Assembly: GCA_033064195.1 (NCBI GenBank)
Contig: JARBJD010000007.1
Location: 62,001 to 126,000 of the forward strand
Source: Blattamonas nauphoetae
Lineage: Eukaryota; Preaxostyla; Oxymonadida
DNA length: 64,000 nucleotides
Direction: 5' to 3'
A program made the position numbers and the translations under genes. Below are positions 33,777 to 46,100 of the stretch, one piece after another. The first letter of the stretch is position 1. Every line of letters begins with the position of its first letter. The notes beneath the pieces are model-generated. The model made no database searches. It saw nothing but the letters and a program-made list of their open reading frames with translations, and was not told the DNA's origin.

Positions 33777-34290
33777 TCAGTTGTAGTACATCTCCAATCC
33801 CATTCCATCGTGAATTTCATCTAGGCAACAAAGAACTCTGAGAAAAAATGAGAAAAGACAGACAGTCAGCCAGAGTGATGTGGTCTTTGTATGTTGTGTA
33901 CCATTTCTGCAAGCGAATCTTTTCTGGAGGAGTACCACTCTGTGCGGCAATAATCTGTTTAAGTTCACCAATTGTATCATCTGCAGCGCATTTGACTCGG
34001 ATCTTTCTTCCAAGACGATCTATGAAATCAGAGGAAGATGAGGGTTTCTTTGAAAAAATGATGAAAACAAAACCGTTAACGGTAACTTCAATCATATCCG
34101 CATATTCAATCGGTGGAGGTGGTGCTTTTTTCGGTTCATCTTTTGGTTTTTCTTTTCTTTGTGGAGAATCGTTACGATGTTTATATTCATCAGCCTGTCG
34201 TCGGTTCGTTTCACGATGGTGATGGACTCGTTCGTGATGTCGATCTTTCTCTGATGAATGTCTATGTGATGTTCTTTCCTCTTTAGGCAT
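33777..34290 (-). CDS. UBL5: Ubiquitin-like splicing modifier Hub1/UBL5 with N-terminal charged extension
   Basis: Hub1 binds spliceosome proteins such as Snu66 non-covalently and helps use of weak 5' splice sites. The last 73 residues are an almost canonical Hub1: [54 protein letters not shown], and the end [11 protein letters not shown] with the double Tyr that replaces Gly-Gly. Two introns (54 nt and about 45 nt) must be removed; the first is stopless. Unlike Hub1 elsewhere (73 residues, starting at this Met), the frame continues 5' without a stop to ATG 34290, adding about 65 residues rich in H, R, E and K ([19 protein letters not shown]) and a Pro run. Translation could start at the internal Met, which would give a normal Hub1. 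Confidence 0.93.
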
Positions 34291-34456
34291 GATTGGTAAC
34301 AATTCAGTTGGGTCGATCGAATTGAAGTTGACAAGTTGTGGTCCGTCTTAATGAAGTTAAGTTGGACATCAAAAAAGATAGAATGATAGAAATTTGGTTG
34401 AATGAATACGCAAACAAAGTGAATGATTGAAATGGAGAAGAAGCAAAAAGATTGGT

Positions 34457-36690
34457 TCAGTGTTTTTTATTTTTCCGGGAAGATTTTGGAGTGTCTGGTT
34501 TGGGGAGTGTATCTGGAATAGAGTCCCTCGCCGGAGTTCGGCTTGATCGAGCCCCTGTCTTTGTCTGCTGTGGGGTGTTCTCCTCTGGAGCTGATGGCCG
34601 AATAGCAGATTCGGTGACAAGTGATGGAGAATCTTTGCTGAAGAGTGTTGATTCCTCCGTCATGTTTGGCTCCATTGGTTCAGTCGCTTCTGGAGTCACC
34701 ATCTGCTGTGTAGTCTGCTTGATGCAACAAAACACAAAAACCAAAACAATGAGAAGGATAGAAATTCCACCACCGATCAGGATACCCTGAGGAGAGAAGA
34801 GAGGGACAGAGGAGAGAAGAGGAGAGAGGTGAAGAGTGTGACAGAGGAGAGAGGTGAAGAGTGTGACAGAGGAGAGAAGAGAAGAGTGTGACAGAGGAGA
34901 GAAGTGAGATGTCTTTCCTAGCAAAGGAAGAGCAAACGGGATGGATGTTCTCAAGAGCATATTTCGCGTAGTGTGAAATCATGCCAAGAAAGTCAGAATT
35001 CGCGTCGGATGGTGTGTCGCGCGATGTGGACGGAGGAATCCGACCTTTCTTCACTTTCGTGATGAAGGTTCGCATTTTGTCGAGTGTCCATCCATTCGCA
35101 CCAGCACCTGTCGTCCAATTTGTCCTGACCAATGAAGCAACAGAACAATATGATGTGGGTGACGAAAGTGACAAACCCAGAAATCCAGTTCACCACGAAG
35201 AGGTCTGGCATGATGCGAGAGGAGATGTTGTACACGTTCGTCAGTCCAGGGAATCGTTTGTGGTCAACAAGAACAAACACGAACTCGTCATCATTGTCGA
35301 GTTCATCAACAAGAACAGACACGTTCTTGATGAACCTAGAAGATGGGGAGAAGAGGAAGAATCGTTGACGGATGAAGAATGACAGACGGGATGGATGTTG
35401 CGTTTTCAGTTCCATTCACAATCGCGATGACTGTCTTCCTGAGACCAAGCTGGCTGTTCCTCTGCATATCCAGAGAGAACGAGGCGAGTTTTGTTTGTTG
35501 TCGAGCATTGAACCAGACGAGGAGCTGCTCGAATGAAGGGCAGGCAAGCGGATCTGTCTGGTCATTCTCGAGTTGGTGTTTCGGTCCGTAGTGAGCAATT
35601 GTTGCGTCACGGAACGGGTGGACAAAAGTGGAGCTGTTTGCGAATGAAAGAATGATGGTTGGAGGCTTGCGCGAAGTGTCTGCCCAATACTCCTTCGCTG
35701 CTGACACATACGCATCTGTCTCTTCTTTTGGCAACCCAAAGACACGTTCGAGGAGTCGATGGGAATCAATGTTCACAACGTTGGCATCTTCGTCAACTGA
35801 TTGCTTCAGTGGCCAGCTGAGATGATAGAAATGTGAAATTGAGTTTCTTTTTTCGAGGGCCAGACGCTGAAACGGATAGGGAATGATGCCTTTGTCGGAA
35901 TCGTGACTAGATGGGGTAACAACGAGGAAATCGGCGCGCTCCCGACCAATACCGGTGGCTTTTCGTTCGAGAGAAGCTGCATCTGTCTCAATTACGACTG
36001 GTCTGCTCAATTTTTCCGACCATTGTTTCATCTCTGGGTAAAGGTAGTCTAGCTCGTATTTGGCAACAAATTTGCCTAAAATAGATAGGAATCGGTGGAT
36101 TAGCTGAGAAGAAATATGGAGATATACCTTCCGAGAAGAAGAGAACACGTGGATAAGCAGTGATGTCAAGAGATTGACAGAAATCATTGTCTGCTTCACA
36201 ATCAATATTTGCAACTGTGACTCCTTCTGGTGGATTTTCGCAGAGTTTCAAGTACTCAGGTTCCATTCGTTTGCATTTCGGACACCTGAAGTTGGATCCA
36301 GAGATTGTCGCGTTGGTTGAAAGGTAGAAAATAAAAGATCGGAGAAATCGCATTAATACAAGAAGATAATACAGACCATGGAGCGAAGAACCTCTGAAAA
36401 AAGGAGGGTTAATAGAATGTGTCCAGAGTTACGATTGAGTCCGATTTGGTGGAAGACAGATAAAGTAAATGGCAAACAATGAATCTCATACCACTCTATA
36501 TGTCATTTAAATGCGAAAAAGATTGTGAAACGTCCGAGGATATCGAGAGGGAGTCAAGAAGAATCAGAAATTCAAACATGTAGTGTCCGTCCTCAATTGT
36601 TTGGTTAAAGGTCCGTGAAGAAAGTAAAAGGGGCTCACATGTTGATTCTTCGCCCAGGATTAAAGATAGGACGACGAGGAGACAATTCAT
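34457..36690 (-). CDS. Transmembrane protein disulfide isomerase (TMX3-like)
   Basis: ER thioredoxin-fold oxidoreductase. Start MNCLLVVLSLILGEES at 36690 is a short signal peptide. The first thioredoxin domain reads DGHYMFFAPWCPKCKRMEPEY, with active site CPKC, then VANIDCEADNDFCQSLDITAYPR (cis-Pro intact). Thioredoxin-like b and b' domains follow (KFVAKYELDYLYPEMKQWSE; PTIILSFANSSTFVHPF; DDEFVFVLVDHKRFPG). A single C-terminal span GGGISILLIVLVFVFCC is followed by a Ser/Thr/Pro tail ending KNKKH, which fits the KXKXX ER-retrieval signal. That architecture is TMX3-like. Introns: a long first one, 91 nt splitting Trp from Cys of the active site (36286-36376), 51, 52, 52 nt and a 151-nt repeat-bearing one before the membrane span. 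NxS/T sequons support a lumenal body. Confidence 0.88.
34787..34937 (-). repeat. Minisatellite expanding an intron of the PDI gene
   Basis: The 151-nt intron (GTTTGC...CTCAG) holds about four copies of a 25-nt pyrimidine-rich unit (core CTCTCCTCTGTCACACTCTT, coding sense), which forms an oversized polypyrimidine tract in front of the 3' splice site. Neighbouring introns are 50-90 nt. Confidence 0.85.
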
Positions 36691-36832
36691 AGAATGACAC
36701 GATTTTCAGATCTGAAAGCAACAAGAAAAAAAAGTGGAAGATGTCATCAGGTTCACAAGCGATAAATGGATTGGAGAAAAAATAAAAAGGCGGGATTTTC
36801 GATTTGAAATGGATAGAATGGAAAGCAAGAAC

Positions 36833-39800
36833 TTAATCGACTTTGTGGTTCTTTTGGTAGATAATATAAGACTCGTGCAAGTCCGATTTCTCCTGGAAGA
36901 ATGCGTCGATTTGTTGGAAGAATTCGTTTGTGCCGACGTGTGGAATGTGTGCCTTCAATGCAATGATGACATCGAAACAGGCCTCGCAGGAGATTCGATA
37001 GTTGTTGAGTTCATTCACATCATTATCAGGAACCCTGCGCTTGAAAATCGTGAGGATTGGGGTGACAATCTTGTCCATCATGCGGATAATGGCCTCTGTC
37101 CTGTTGTGCACGTTGGACAAGACGCACAGAGCGTCAAAGGCAAGGAATTGGATGTCCTGCATGTCGGCGTCGTTCACACCGTCAATCACCTTCTCAACAA
37201 CCACATCATCGAACACTGTTGGGAGTGACTCAGCCATCTTCGAAATCGCTGCAAACGCTGTGAAACGAACACGCTCTGTCTTTTCGTTGACCACCTTTCG
37301 GCCTCCGAAGTTGGAAGTAATTCGAGTGGGGTCTCTGTCGGTGGATTGGAGGATGCGGGGAACAAACGGACGGATGACTGTTTGGAGCAGGCGAGGGTAC
37401 GCGTTGGCAACCATCCTGACGAGAAGGAGACCCTCCTCTTGGAGAAGGTAGTCAGTGGAGGGCTGGAATGAGGTGAAGATGGTTGGGAGGATCTTTGCGA
37501 GCTCGGACTGGAACAATTGGCATTGTTCACTCTGACGTTGAGCTTCAGTCTGTGGAATGTTGATAGTGACCGCCTGGACGAAGGATGAAACAACATCTCG
37601 ATGGAACACTGTATCTGTGGACTTTTTGTACAAATCGGTCATCTTCGGCATGATCAAAGTCGGGTTCATGTGGCACAGTCGTCCAAGCGACTCCGAGGCG
37701 ATGCTGCGGACCTCATCCTCTCCCTTCCCAAGAGACGAGATGAACAGTGAGATGAGTGAGTCGAGGTTGCTGGCAAGTGCGCTCTCCTTCAGTTGAGTAG
37801 TCTCTTCCCTGCCGATCATACCAGTCTCTTCTGCAACACGGACTCTCTCGAGCATGTTGATGCGTGAGTCGGTGCCTGTGTTGGAGAGGAGCTCGGCGAT
37901 GGCGATCATATTCAGCATTTCCTTCCTTGGGTCGTCTCCAATCATCTTTTGGATGGCCTCAGTTGGGTTAGGCTTGCGGATGCACAGTTTTCCAATGCAC
38001 TTTGCACCATCAACCACAAATGGACCGATGGCACCTGTGAGGACGTTTGAGCGGATGGCATCTCCAATGCGAGGAGCGACTATCTTTCCAAGAACAGTGG
38101 ACGTATCAAATAGGTCTGTCGTTTCGCTGAGGAAACCGAAGAAGAGGAGTGAGTAGTATGCTTTGTGGATGGACGGTTGTTGCTCGAAGGGGGCCGGTGA
38201 CGCGGAGCGGTGAAGCTGGTGTGTGGATGCGAGTGGTGGGGTCTTCGAGTGGGTTCCATGAGTCGGCTTGGGAATTGCGAGGAATGGGCCGGCAACTGGA
38301 GGTCCGGTCGGGGCTGGTGGCTGTGCTGGTGGACCAGGAGAGGGTTTCCCGTTCGGGGTTGATGTTGGTGAGGTTGACTTCGGAGCTGGAGACGAAACCT
38401 TGAGAGGAGCGAGAGAGAAGAACCCAAGGATATCTTCGACAACCGAAACCTTGATTTCATCAGTAGCATACTGGATGCAGTACGCATGTGCCTCAGCAGC
38501 TGTGGCGAATTGGGCTGGTGTTCGGTAGAAGTTGCTGTTGATGCTAGAGATGAAATGCTTGGAATATCTGTTCGCGTGCTCTTTCGAGGTTGCGCAGAGT
38601 GAGCGGATGAGATTGGTGTAACCATCTTTGACTGTGAAGGAGAGAGCCAGAGGAGCTGCGACGTGAGCAGAATGAGGGCAAGGGAATGGGATCGAGAGAG
38701 GAATGTGAAGTCCTTCGTCAAGTTTGCTTGAAGAAGGATATGAATCGATGGACTTCATCAAGTCAAATGGAATGACTTCTGCTGTCTTTGTTGTTGAGAC
38801 AATAACAGAAAGCACGAGGCACGCAAGAGTGGATAATGACTCATCTCTCTGATCGAGAATTGGGACGGTTGCTCTGATCAACTCTGACAGATCGATCTTA
38901 TTGTTGAGAGCGTACAGGACTGGGGCTCCAGACAGAGCACCCAACAGACTTGATGCTCCAAGTGTCTTGTTTGTGTATCGTCGAAGTCCAAGCACGAGGC
39001 CTTGGATGACTGTGGCGAACTGGTCGGGAGTGAACGGGAGTGTCTCTGGAGTGCTGTTTGTGAGAATGGCACCCAAACCACGGATGGCTGGGAGACGGTA
39101 AGATTCGTTGTCGAACAACTTCAGAATCGACTCAACTGTTCCTTTGGTCTTGTTCTTGTCCGGTGTCAGAGCTGTGCGGACGTACGCAGCGACGGTGAGG
39201 CCCTGAGTGTAAATCAGGACGGACTTTGCTGCTGCATCCATGACTGGTTTGATGGCTTTTGTGCAGACGTCGAGAATGGAAAGGAGGAACGACGAGCTGT
39301 TCGGGATGGTGACGGGACGGAAGAAGAGAATCGAGATGTAGTCACCAACCGCTTCGAACGATCTCTGCACAACCGAGACGTCTGGATGAGTAAAGGAGGG
39401 CTTGAGGGTTGTGAGGACGAAAGATGTGAGAGTGGCAAGAACATTCAAGTTTGTTGAACGACAGGCTGTTGTGAAGAGACGGATGAGAGCGTTGACGAGG
39501 GTTGGGATGGGCGTTTTCTCTGATTTGAGGGTTTGACATGCTGGTTTGATAATAAGTTTAAAAGTCGCAGCAGTCAAGCCATATCCCCATGCGATCGATG
39601 ATGGAATGGGGTTGGCTGGTGCTTTCTTGGTAGTTGCCCATTTATTCTTTCGAAGAGTGACACAGAGAGATTCGAGGACACCGATGATGAGAGCTCTTGT
39701 TTCACGATCTTTGCACTTCAATCGTTTCGTAAGAGAGACCATCATCTTCTTTCCAAGTTGGTCAAACTTGGCGAGTGTATCTTCGGAGGCTTCTTCGAGC

Positions 39801-41199
39801 ATTTGAGTCATCAGGCGAGTTGTGTTCAGGATGGATTGGAGAGTCTGATTGGTATGCTCTGTTGTGATTTTCTTGATGAGAACTGTAGGCAATGGTGTTT
39901 TCAGGAACTGGTCAATTGTGTAGTGGTCATTTCTCAACATCATTTCAACGATTGTGGCTGCATTCTTTCTGCTTCTCCAACTAGAATCTCCAGCATCATC
40001 ATCGTCATCCTCTTCGTCATCATCATCATCTTCCTCTTCCTCCTCATATTCCTCTTCGTCTTCCTCTTCTTCTTCTTCTTCTTCATCTTCTTCGTCAGTG
40101 TCGTAGACAGGATCGTAGAGTAAGACGGTTTCTGACAATTTGGTGATCTGTGACAAATACTTTGAGAGCTCACTTGTTGAGCAGACTTGCGTGAATGTCT
40201 CCAGTGCTGTGAGTGCCTGATATTGAAGTTCATCTGGCTGTTTGCCATCTTCAAATTTCGGAATATTAGCTAGTATCACGGGGATAATCTCACCAGAGTG
40301 AGTACGAATTCGGGCACCAACTTCAGGACTGAGACAAATGAGAATAAATCAGAAATACCAGATTTGGACGAGAAGTTGGAAATACAATCGACCGCTTGCA
40401 TTCATTCCATTCTTTTGGATCTTTGGAAGAATCTGGTCCATAAATGTTTTCAAAAATTCATCGGTGAATGAAGGAGATAGTTGAACGAGGGCTGCTACGG
40501 CTTTCTTCTTGAGGATTGACTGTTCGAATTCCATAGCACCGAGAAGCGCCTTCGTCAAATTTGAAATCGCTTTACCAAGTTCCTGCCCGAATCTTGCTGA
40601 AAATGCAGCAAGAATGTCGAGGCAATATTCTTGACATTTTGGGTCTTTCAGTTTTTCAATCATTGGTTTGAACAGTTTAGAAACGACAATTTGCGATCGA
40701 GCTGGGTGAGCAGCTTGTACAACACCAAGGATGTTCTCGTAAGCGTTCTTGCGAGGCTCTGGATCTGCGGAGTTGAGAAGGTCAATGTAGGTGTCGAGTG
40801 CTTTTGAAAGCTGAGTGTTAAAGATATCTTCGGATTTCTCGATATTCAGAGCCCACAATTGCTTTAGGCTTGATGAATATGAAAGAAAACGTGGTGGCAA
40901 ACAATGTTTGGGAGAGGAAACCAAGACGATTTACACTGTAACTCTTTGTGATGACCAACGTGAGCTTATTGAAAATAACACAAATAATATCAAAGAGAGA
41001 ATAACAATACGATCCTTTCCAATTTATTCTCGAAATTTGGTGACGGTTGGGCGAGCAACTGCTGAAGGTTGTAGAAACCTTGTTCGGCGATATCAGGATC
41101 GACATCCTCAAGCAAATCTGGAAGGCAATATCAGTGGAGTATGGAAGGTGAGATACTGATAATCTTGTCTGGCTTAATCGAGTTAACAGACTGTGACAT
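36833..41199 (-). CDS. CAND1: CAND1, cullin-associated NEDD8-dissociated protein
   Basis: HEAT-repeat exchange factor that swaps substrate receptors on cullin-RING ligases. Start MSQSVNSIKPDKIINLLED at 41199. Introns of about 38, 46 and at least two more nt blocks lie in the first 900 bp; one joins LLVQI to the long exon that starts near 40279. Diagnostic is the acidic loop VLLYDPVYDTDEEDEEEEE...SWRSRKNAATIVEMM, which matches the YDPNY(D/E)n...SWKVRRAAAK loop of CAND1, at the right place after about 300 residues. Downstream HEAT repeats run to the end (DNDVNELNNYRISCEACFDV; IIALKAHIPHVG). Total about 1,350 residues against 1,230 in human. Exon 2 (LTLVITKS...) is less secure. Beta-karyopherins also have acidic loops, but the flanking match favours CAND1. 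Confidence 0.86.
40025..40105 (-). repeat. GAA/GAT-type acidic microsatellite in CAND1
   Basis: Imperfect trinucleotide runs (plus strand cttctt, catcat) that encode the Asp/Glu loop of about 40 residues; longer and purer than in animal CAND1. Confidence 0.85.
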
Positions 41200-41311
41200 T
41201 TCTTCAACTTGATCGACCCAACATATAAAAAAGACTTGGATTTTTGAGGAGTTCCTCGTTACCGTCCAGAAATCTTCCAAATGATAGAACATTGCAGAAT
41301 GTTGTAACATC

Positions 41312-43001
41312 TCATGGTGGTAGATAGCTGATTGGATTGTTCAGTAAATCAATAATTGGGTCTTTTGGAGGAGATTGGCCATTTCCGGCGTCATATTTGG
41401 TTCTCCGTGTTGTAATGACAGAGAGTGGATTCCTTAGTAGGAATGATGATGAGGAATCGTTGTTGTCGCTTCTTTCCGATTTGTTCCCATTGAACGACGG
41501 GATCTCCAATTGTTGACGGAGGCTTCGACTCAGAACGTGTCTCGCCTGTTCCAATTTGTCCTGCCGAGATCGATGTGCCTTGAGATGGGCGTGTGACATT
41601 CGAATCTTTCGTGCTGTTGAAAGTGGAAGTTCGCTTTCCGTTTGTTCAACCTCTTTCGTTGGGAGTTGAGGAGGAAGGGAGAGTCTGCAGCGTTGAGTTT
41701 TTTGCTCTGATTCTGTCCTTCGAGTGCCTTTGAAGGGGGGGATCTGGAGTTGGTGTTGGAGTGTCAGAAAGCGTTGAGAGCGTCTTCTTCGTCTCTGACC
41801 CATGTCCAAAGTTCGAGCTCTGTTTCCGTCTCCTTTCTCTCCCATCATGTCACGAAATTGACAAAGTTCGTTTTCTCTGAGTCCTTTTTGCACCGAGTTT
41901 GGGCGTGTATCTCGTTTCTCCTCTTTCATGTGTGCAGGATGGAATCTTCTCCAAGGAGAAGAAGGAACGGTTTCATTGTGTAAAATCTGCTTATTTCGCT
42001 TCTCATCATCAAGTAATCTTTCAGTCCAATCAAAAACTTGATCTGAATCAAATCCTTCTCTTGATAAGACAGTCCTGAAGAGGTTTTGAAGATATCGGTA
42101 ATCTGGTGTGGAATCAAATTTAAGACCTAGTAAGCATGTGTTGGACCCATCAAAAAGCATGATCGAACTTAAAAAAGTAGATACCACGAACATAGGTGAT
42201 ATAATCAACAAATTCATGAGGGAGTCCCTTGCACAAGTCTTCTGGGCGAATGCTGATTTTGATCTCTCCGATTTTATTGTATTTTTCTCGACGTCCATGC
42301 GCTCTAACTCCTTGCCATGGCAACTCACCTTTGAGGAAGTAAATAAGGAGATAGCCGACGCTCTCCAGATCGTCACGTCGCGATTGTTCAATTCCAACAT
42401 GGGCATTGATCGAGACAAATCGAATTGTACCTGTAATACCTTTCGTCTCCCGATATGGAATGTGTTGATGTGTTCGAACATCGCGATAACGTTTAGCGAG
42501 ACCATAATCGATCATGAAGACTGTTCCACGGTTCTTTCCTCTTCCCATCAAAAAGTTATCAGGTTTGATATCGTGATGAATGAAGCCTTTTGAGTGGAGA
42601 AATTCAATCCGTGATATCATTTGGATTCCAAGTAAAAGCGTTGTTTTGAGAGAGAAGCGCCGATCGCATCTCTGAAACAACATTTCTAGACTTGCATCAA
42701 GAAGATCCATCACCATAATGTTGTAGTCTCCTTCGACGCCAAACCAATGAATTCTTGGGATCCCTGTGCCTCCAGCAAGGATTCGATACAATCGACTTTC
42801 ATAATACAACTGAGGTTGTTGTGTATGAGCCTTTTCAAATTTAAGTGCGATCGTTTCTCCAGTTTTGAGGATTTTGCCTTGATATATTTCACCGAAAGAA
42901 CCTCCACCTATTCGTTTATCTGTCTCGACTTTGAAAGAGTTCGCAATAATCCATTCATTAGGATTTTGAAGTAACCAGCCAGGGGTGAGCCTAGAATCCA
43001 T
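41312..43001 (-). CDS. Casein kinase 1-family protein kinase
   Basis: Ser/Thr kinase. Start MDSRLTPGWLLQNPNEW at 43001. Kinase motifs in order: RIGGGSFGEIYQG (Gly loop), IALKFEKA (Lys), FIHHDIKPDNFLM (catalytic Asp, with His in place of Arg), MIDYGLAKRYRD (DYG instead of DFG), IPYRETKGITGTIRFVSINA (CK1 activation segment), IEQSRRDDLESVGYLLIYFL, WQGVRA. An intron after DYITYVRG connects to LKFDSTPDYRYLQNLF, the CK1 C-lobe. The C-terminal 230 residues are basic and low-complexity (R/Q/S-rich), as in many CK1 tails. CK1 has SIN and EQSRRDD instead of APE, and both are seen. Catalysis should be intact because only secondary motif residues differ. Confidence 0.9.
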
Positions 43002-43194
43002 ACGGACGTCAGATAATCACCGAAGAAGGAGTATGTGGTAACGGGTTGTTGTGTGAGATGATCTGCCCATGTTCTGTGTTTTGGAGAAAAAAGAGTGGGA
43101 TGAAATGGAAATTTATGAAACGAGAAGTAAAGCAAGTTTTTTTCGTCAATGAGTGAGAAAAAGACACAAATTGAAGAGAATAACGGAAAAAAGC

Positions 43195-46100
43195 TTAGTT
43201 TGGTGCTGGGACGACTTTCTTACAGGCAGGACAGGTATTCTGCCTTCGAAGCCACTCTCCCACACAGTCTTTGTGGAACGTGTGCTCACAAGGGAGTGGA
43301 AGAAGAACATCCCCCTCTTCATAGTCCGACATACACACACAACATCGCGTTTGTGTCGAATTTGTGGCTTCTGTTTGTGTCTGGTCCGCTTTGAAGACGA
43401 CCGTCTTGAAACGGCTGATCTGCGCGTTTGTGAGTTTTGGAGGGTCCAGATGAGGCATTGCCATGAATCGTAGTCTCGGCGGTCTGAATCGGCGGAGATC
43501 GTCGTGGAGTGCCCTGAACTGCACTTCCGGGGCATCCGGCTGCAGCATGGCGTTGACTCTGTTGTTGTGCCGTTCCAGATTGGCCTGCAGTCTGTTTTGG
43601 GCTGTTCGGTACGAGGTTAGTTCTCGGCTGGATTCATCCACCATTCTTTGCACAGAACGAAGTCGATTCTGACGGGAACGCCGGAGATGGGTTGATGTCT
43701 GTCGGATGAACTCCTGATGGTTCTGCGACTCCTGCTCGGCCTGGATCACCAGCTGGTGCACCTGTCGTGCGATAGCGTCCTGATTCCGTCCTGGCGTGTT
43801 TCGGTTGTTACGCTGCTCAAAGCGAGAGGAGGCTCTTTGCTGTTCAAGAAGTATCATTCGCGCCATCTGCCGACGTGCTTCCGGGTGGACAGGAGGGTCA
43901 TCGGTGGCAAAGTCCAGGAGCCCACTGTCCAGGAATTCTTGAACATTCTCATCGGTGATGTGAATTGGGGGTGTGGTGGGACGTTCGGGCGGAATGACGT
44001 CGAGATTCTCGTTCGGAAAGCTCTGTCGGAACGATGCTGTTCGACTTTCGAGGATCTGGTTTTGAGATCGTTGGGTTTGTTGAAGTGACGAGAGTTCGCC
44101 TGATGTGATATCTCTTTGTCTTGACAAGACCCTGATCTGTTCGTCCAGTGTGTTCATCTCCTCCTGAAGCATCTCAATTTGGTGGTTGGTCAGGGATACT
44201 CGTGTCCGCGAATGGCTGATCGAGAGTCGATGTCGGAGCTGGCGAACATCACCTTGTTCTGGTGGTCGAGTGGGTGGTGGTTGGTGTGGCCGTGAAGGTG
44301 GTTGGTGTGGTTGTGACGGTGGTTGGTGTGGCTGTGACGGTGGTTGGTGTGGATATGACGGTGGTTGGTGTGGCTGTGACGGTGGTTGTGGTGGGGCGGG
44401 TAAAAATGGTGGAAATGGTGGTTGATGTCGGATGGCCATCTGGGGATCCGAATAAGGTGCAAAAGGGTGCCTCATCATGGGCAACATCCCAACTTCGGGA
44501 GACCAAGAGATATCCCAACCTGGCAGATGGGGATTTCCAGGTCTTGCCATCGGCGGAAGGATTGACAAGTCCCAACGATCCCCCATGTCTTCCAGATCGG
44601 CGATAAGATCATAATCATAATCAGTGCTGTCGCTGGAAGTACTTGGAGTGTTCAGCCCTACCACAGAAGCAGTCTCAAATTGATCTTCAAGTTCTTCGGG
44701 CAAAAGATGCAAAGAGGCCAGTGGAGATTCATGGCGACTACGACGAGGAGAAGACGGAGGGGGCTCAGACTGCGTCGACCGATGGGCTGAGAACAGGTCT
44801 GATGGTGGTTCGATGTGGATGGGGTCGAAAGGAAGGATGGGGTTATCGACTGTGGGAAGGACGAGTGGTGGTGATGACGAGAGGTTGACGTGGACAATTT
44901 GGGAGGGAGGAACGATGGGATGCACAAAGGGTGGAGAGTGAGCGAGTGGTGGAGTGTTGGCCCGAGGTGGTTGTGGAGCAGTTTGATTTGGTTGTGCGAC
45001 ACTGGACGACGGAGCCGTTGTTGGGACGAAATGATATGTGTCCGAAGAGAAATCTGGGTTTTGTTGATATAAAGTTGACAGAGATGGAAGTGGCGGAGAC
45101 GGAATGGATGGTTGAGACGGAACGGATGGCTGAAAAGGGAGAAATGGGACAGGTGGTGTGATCATTCGGCTGGACGGCTGAATGGGTCCGGAGGGAGAGC
45201 TTCTTTGATATGGGAACTGCATCGGTGGCTGGATACCCACCGACCGTGTTGGATAAAACGGCATCGGTTGCTGTGCAAATCCTCCCAGCGGCAGAGGCAT
45301 GGGAGAAGGATTGGGAGGATAGTACATGGGAAAGCGTGGGGGCTGTGGTTGTAGATGTGGCTGTAGTTGTGGCTGTGGTAGTGGCTGTAGCTGTGGCTGT
45401 AGCTGTGGCTGTGGCTGTGGCTGTGGCTGAAGATGAAGACGAGGGGCGTTGTTTGGTAATAATGGAATGGTGGTGAGTGTGGTTTGAGTGGAGTAGATTG
45501 ATTCGAGGCCATTCCGAAGTGCGACTGGAAGGCTGGCCATGTATGGATGGTTGAGTGCCTCCGCAGCAGACGGCCGTTCCATTGGATTTGGGTCAAGAAG
45601 TTTGCAGATGAAGCTGTTGGCTCCTGTTCCAACCATCACATCAGACGGGAGGGGATCCAGAACAGGAGAAGAATCGCCTTCCCGTATAATCGGTCTGGAT
45701 CGGGTGATGAGTCTGTAGAAAATCATTCCAACAGACCAAATATCCCATTGTGGGGTGGGATCCGGGGAAGGTTGGAACGCTTCCGGTGGTTGTTCGGTTT
45801 CTGGACTGAAAAATGAGAGGATAAGGGAAAATACAATCCATGGAGAGGTCGATGGGAAGGGAGAGGAGAAGAAAGATCGGAAACATATTCCATTTCAGAA
45901 ATTTTCGAGGTGTACAGCTTAGACTCTGGGCTGTAATGGAAAGACACTGTTTCTGGTGTTAAGTTTCTGAGAAATAAGAAAGAAAGAGCCAGACAAATGC
46001 ACAAGACCCAGACTATGGAGATGCGAGAGGAATGTTACTACAAAGTGTGATGGATTGAAAAAAATACAGAGTTGAAAAAGAACAACTCGGATTGTGTCTT

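Noticed and set aside
40025-40105. Calling the acidic-loop HEAT protein an importin-beta
   Set aside because: The LLYDPVYD...SWRSRKNAA context fits CAND1 better than karyopherin acidic loops.
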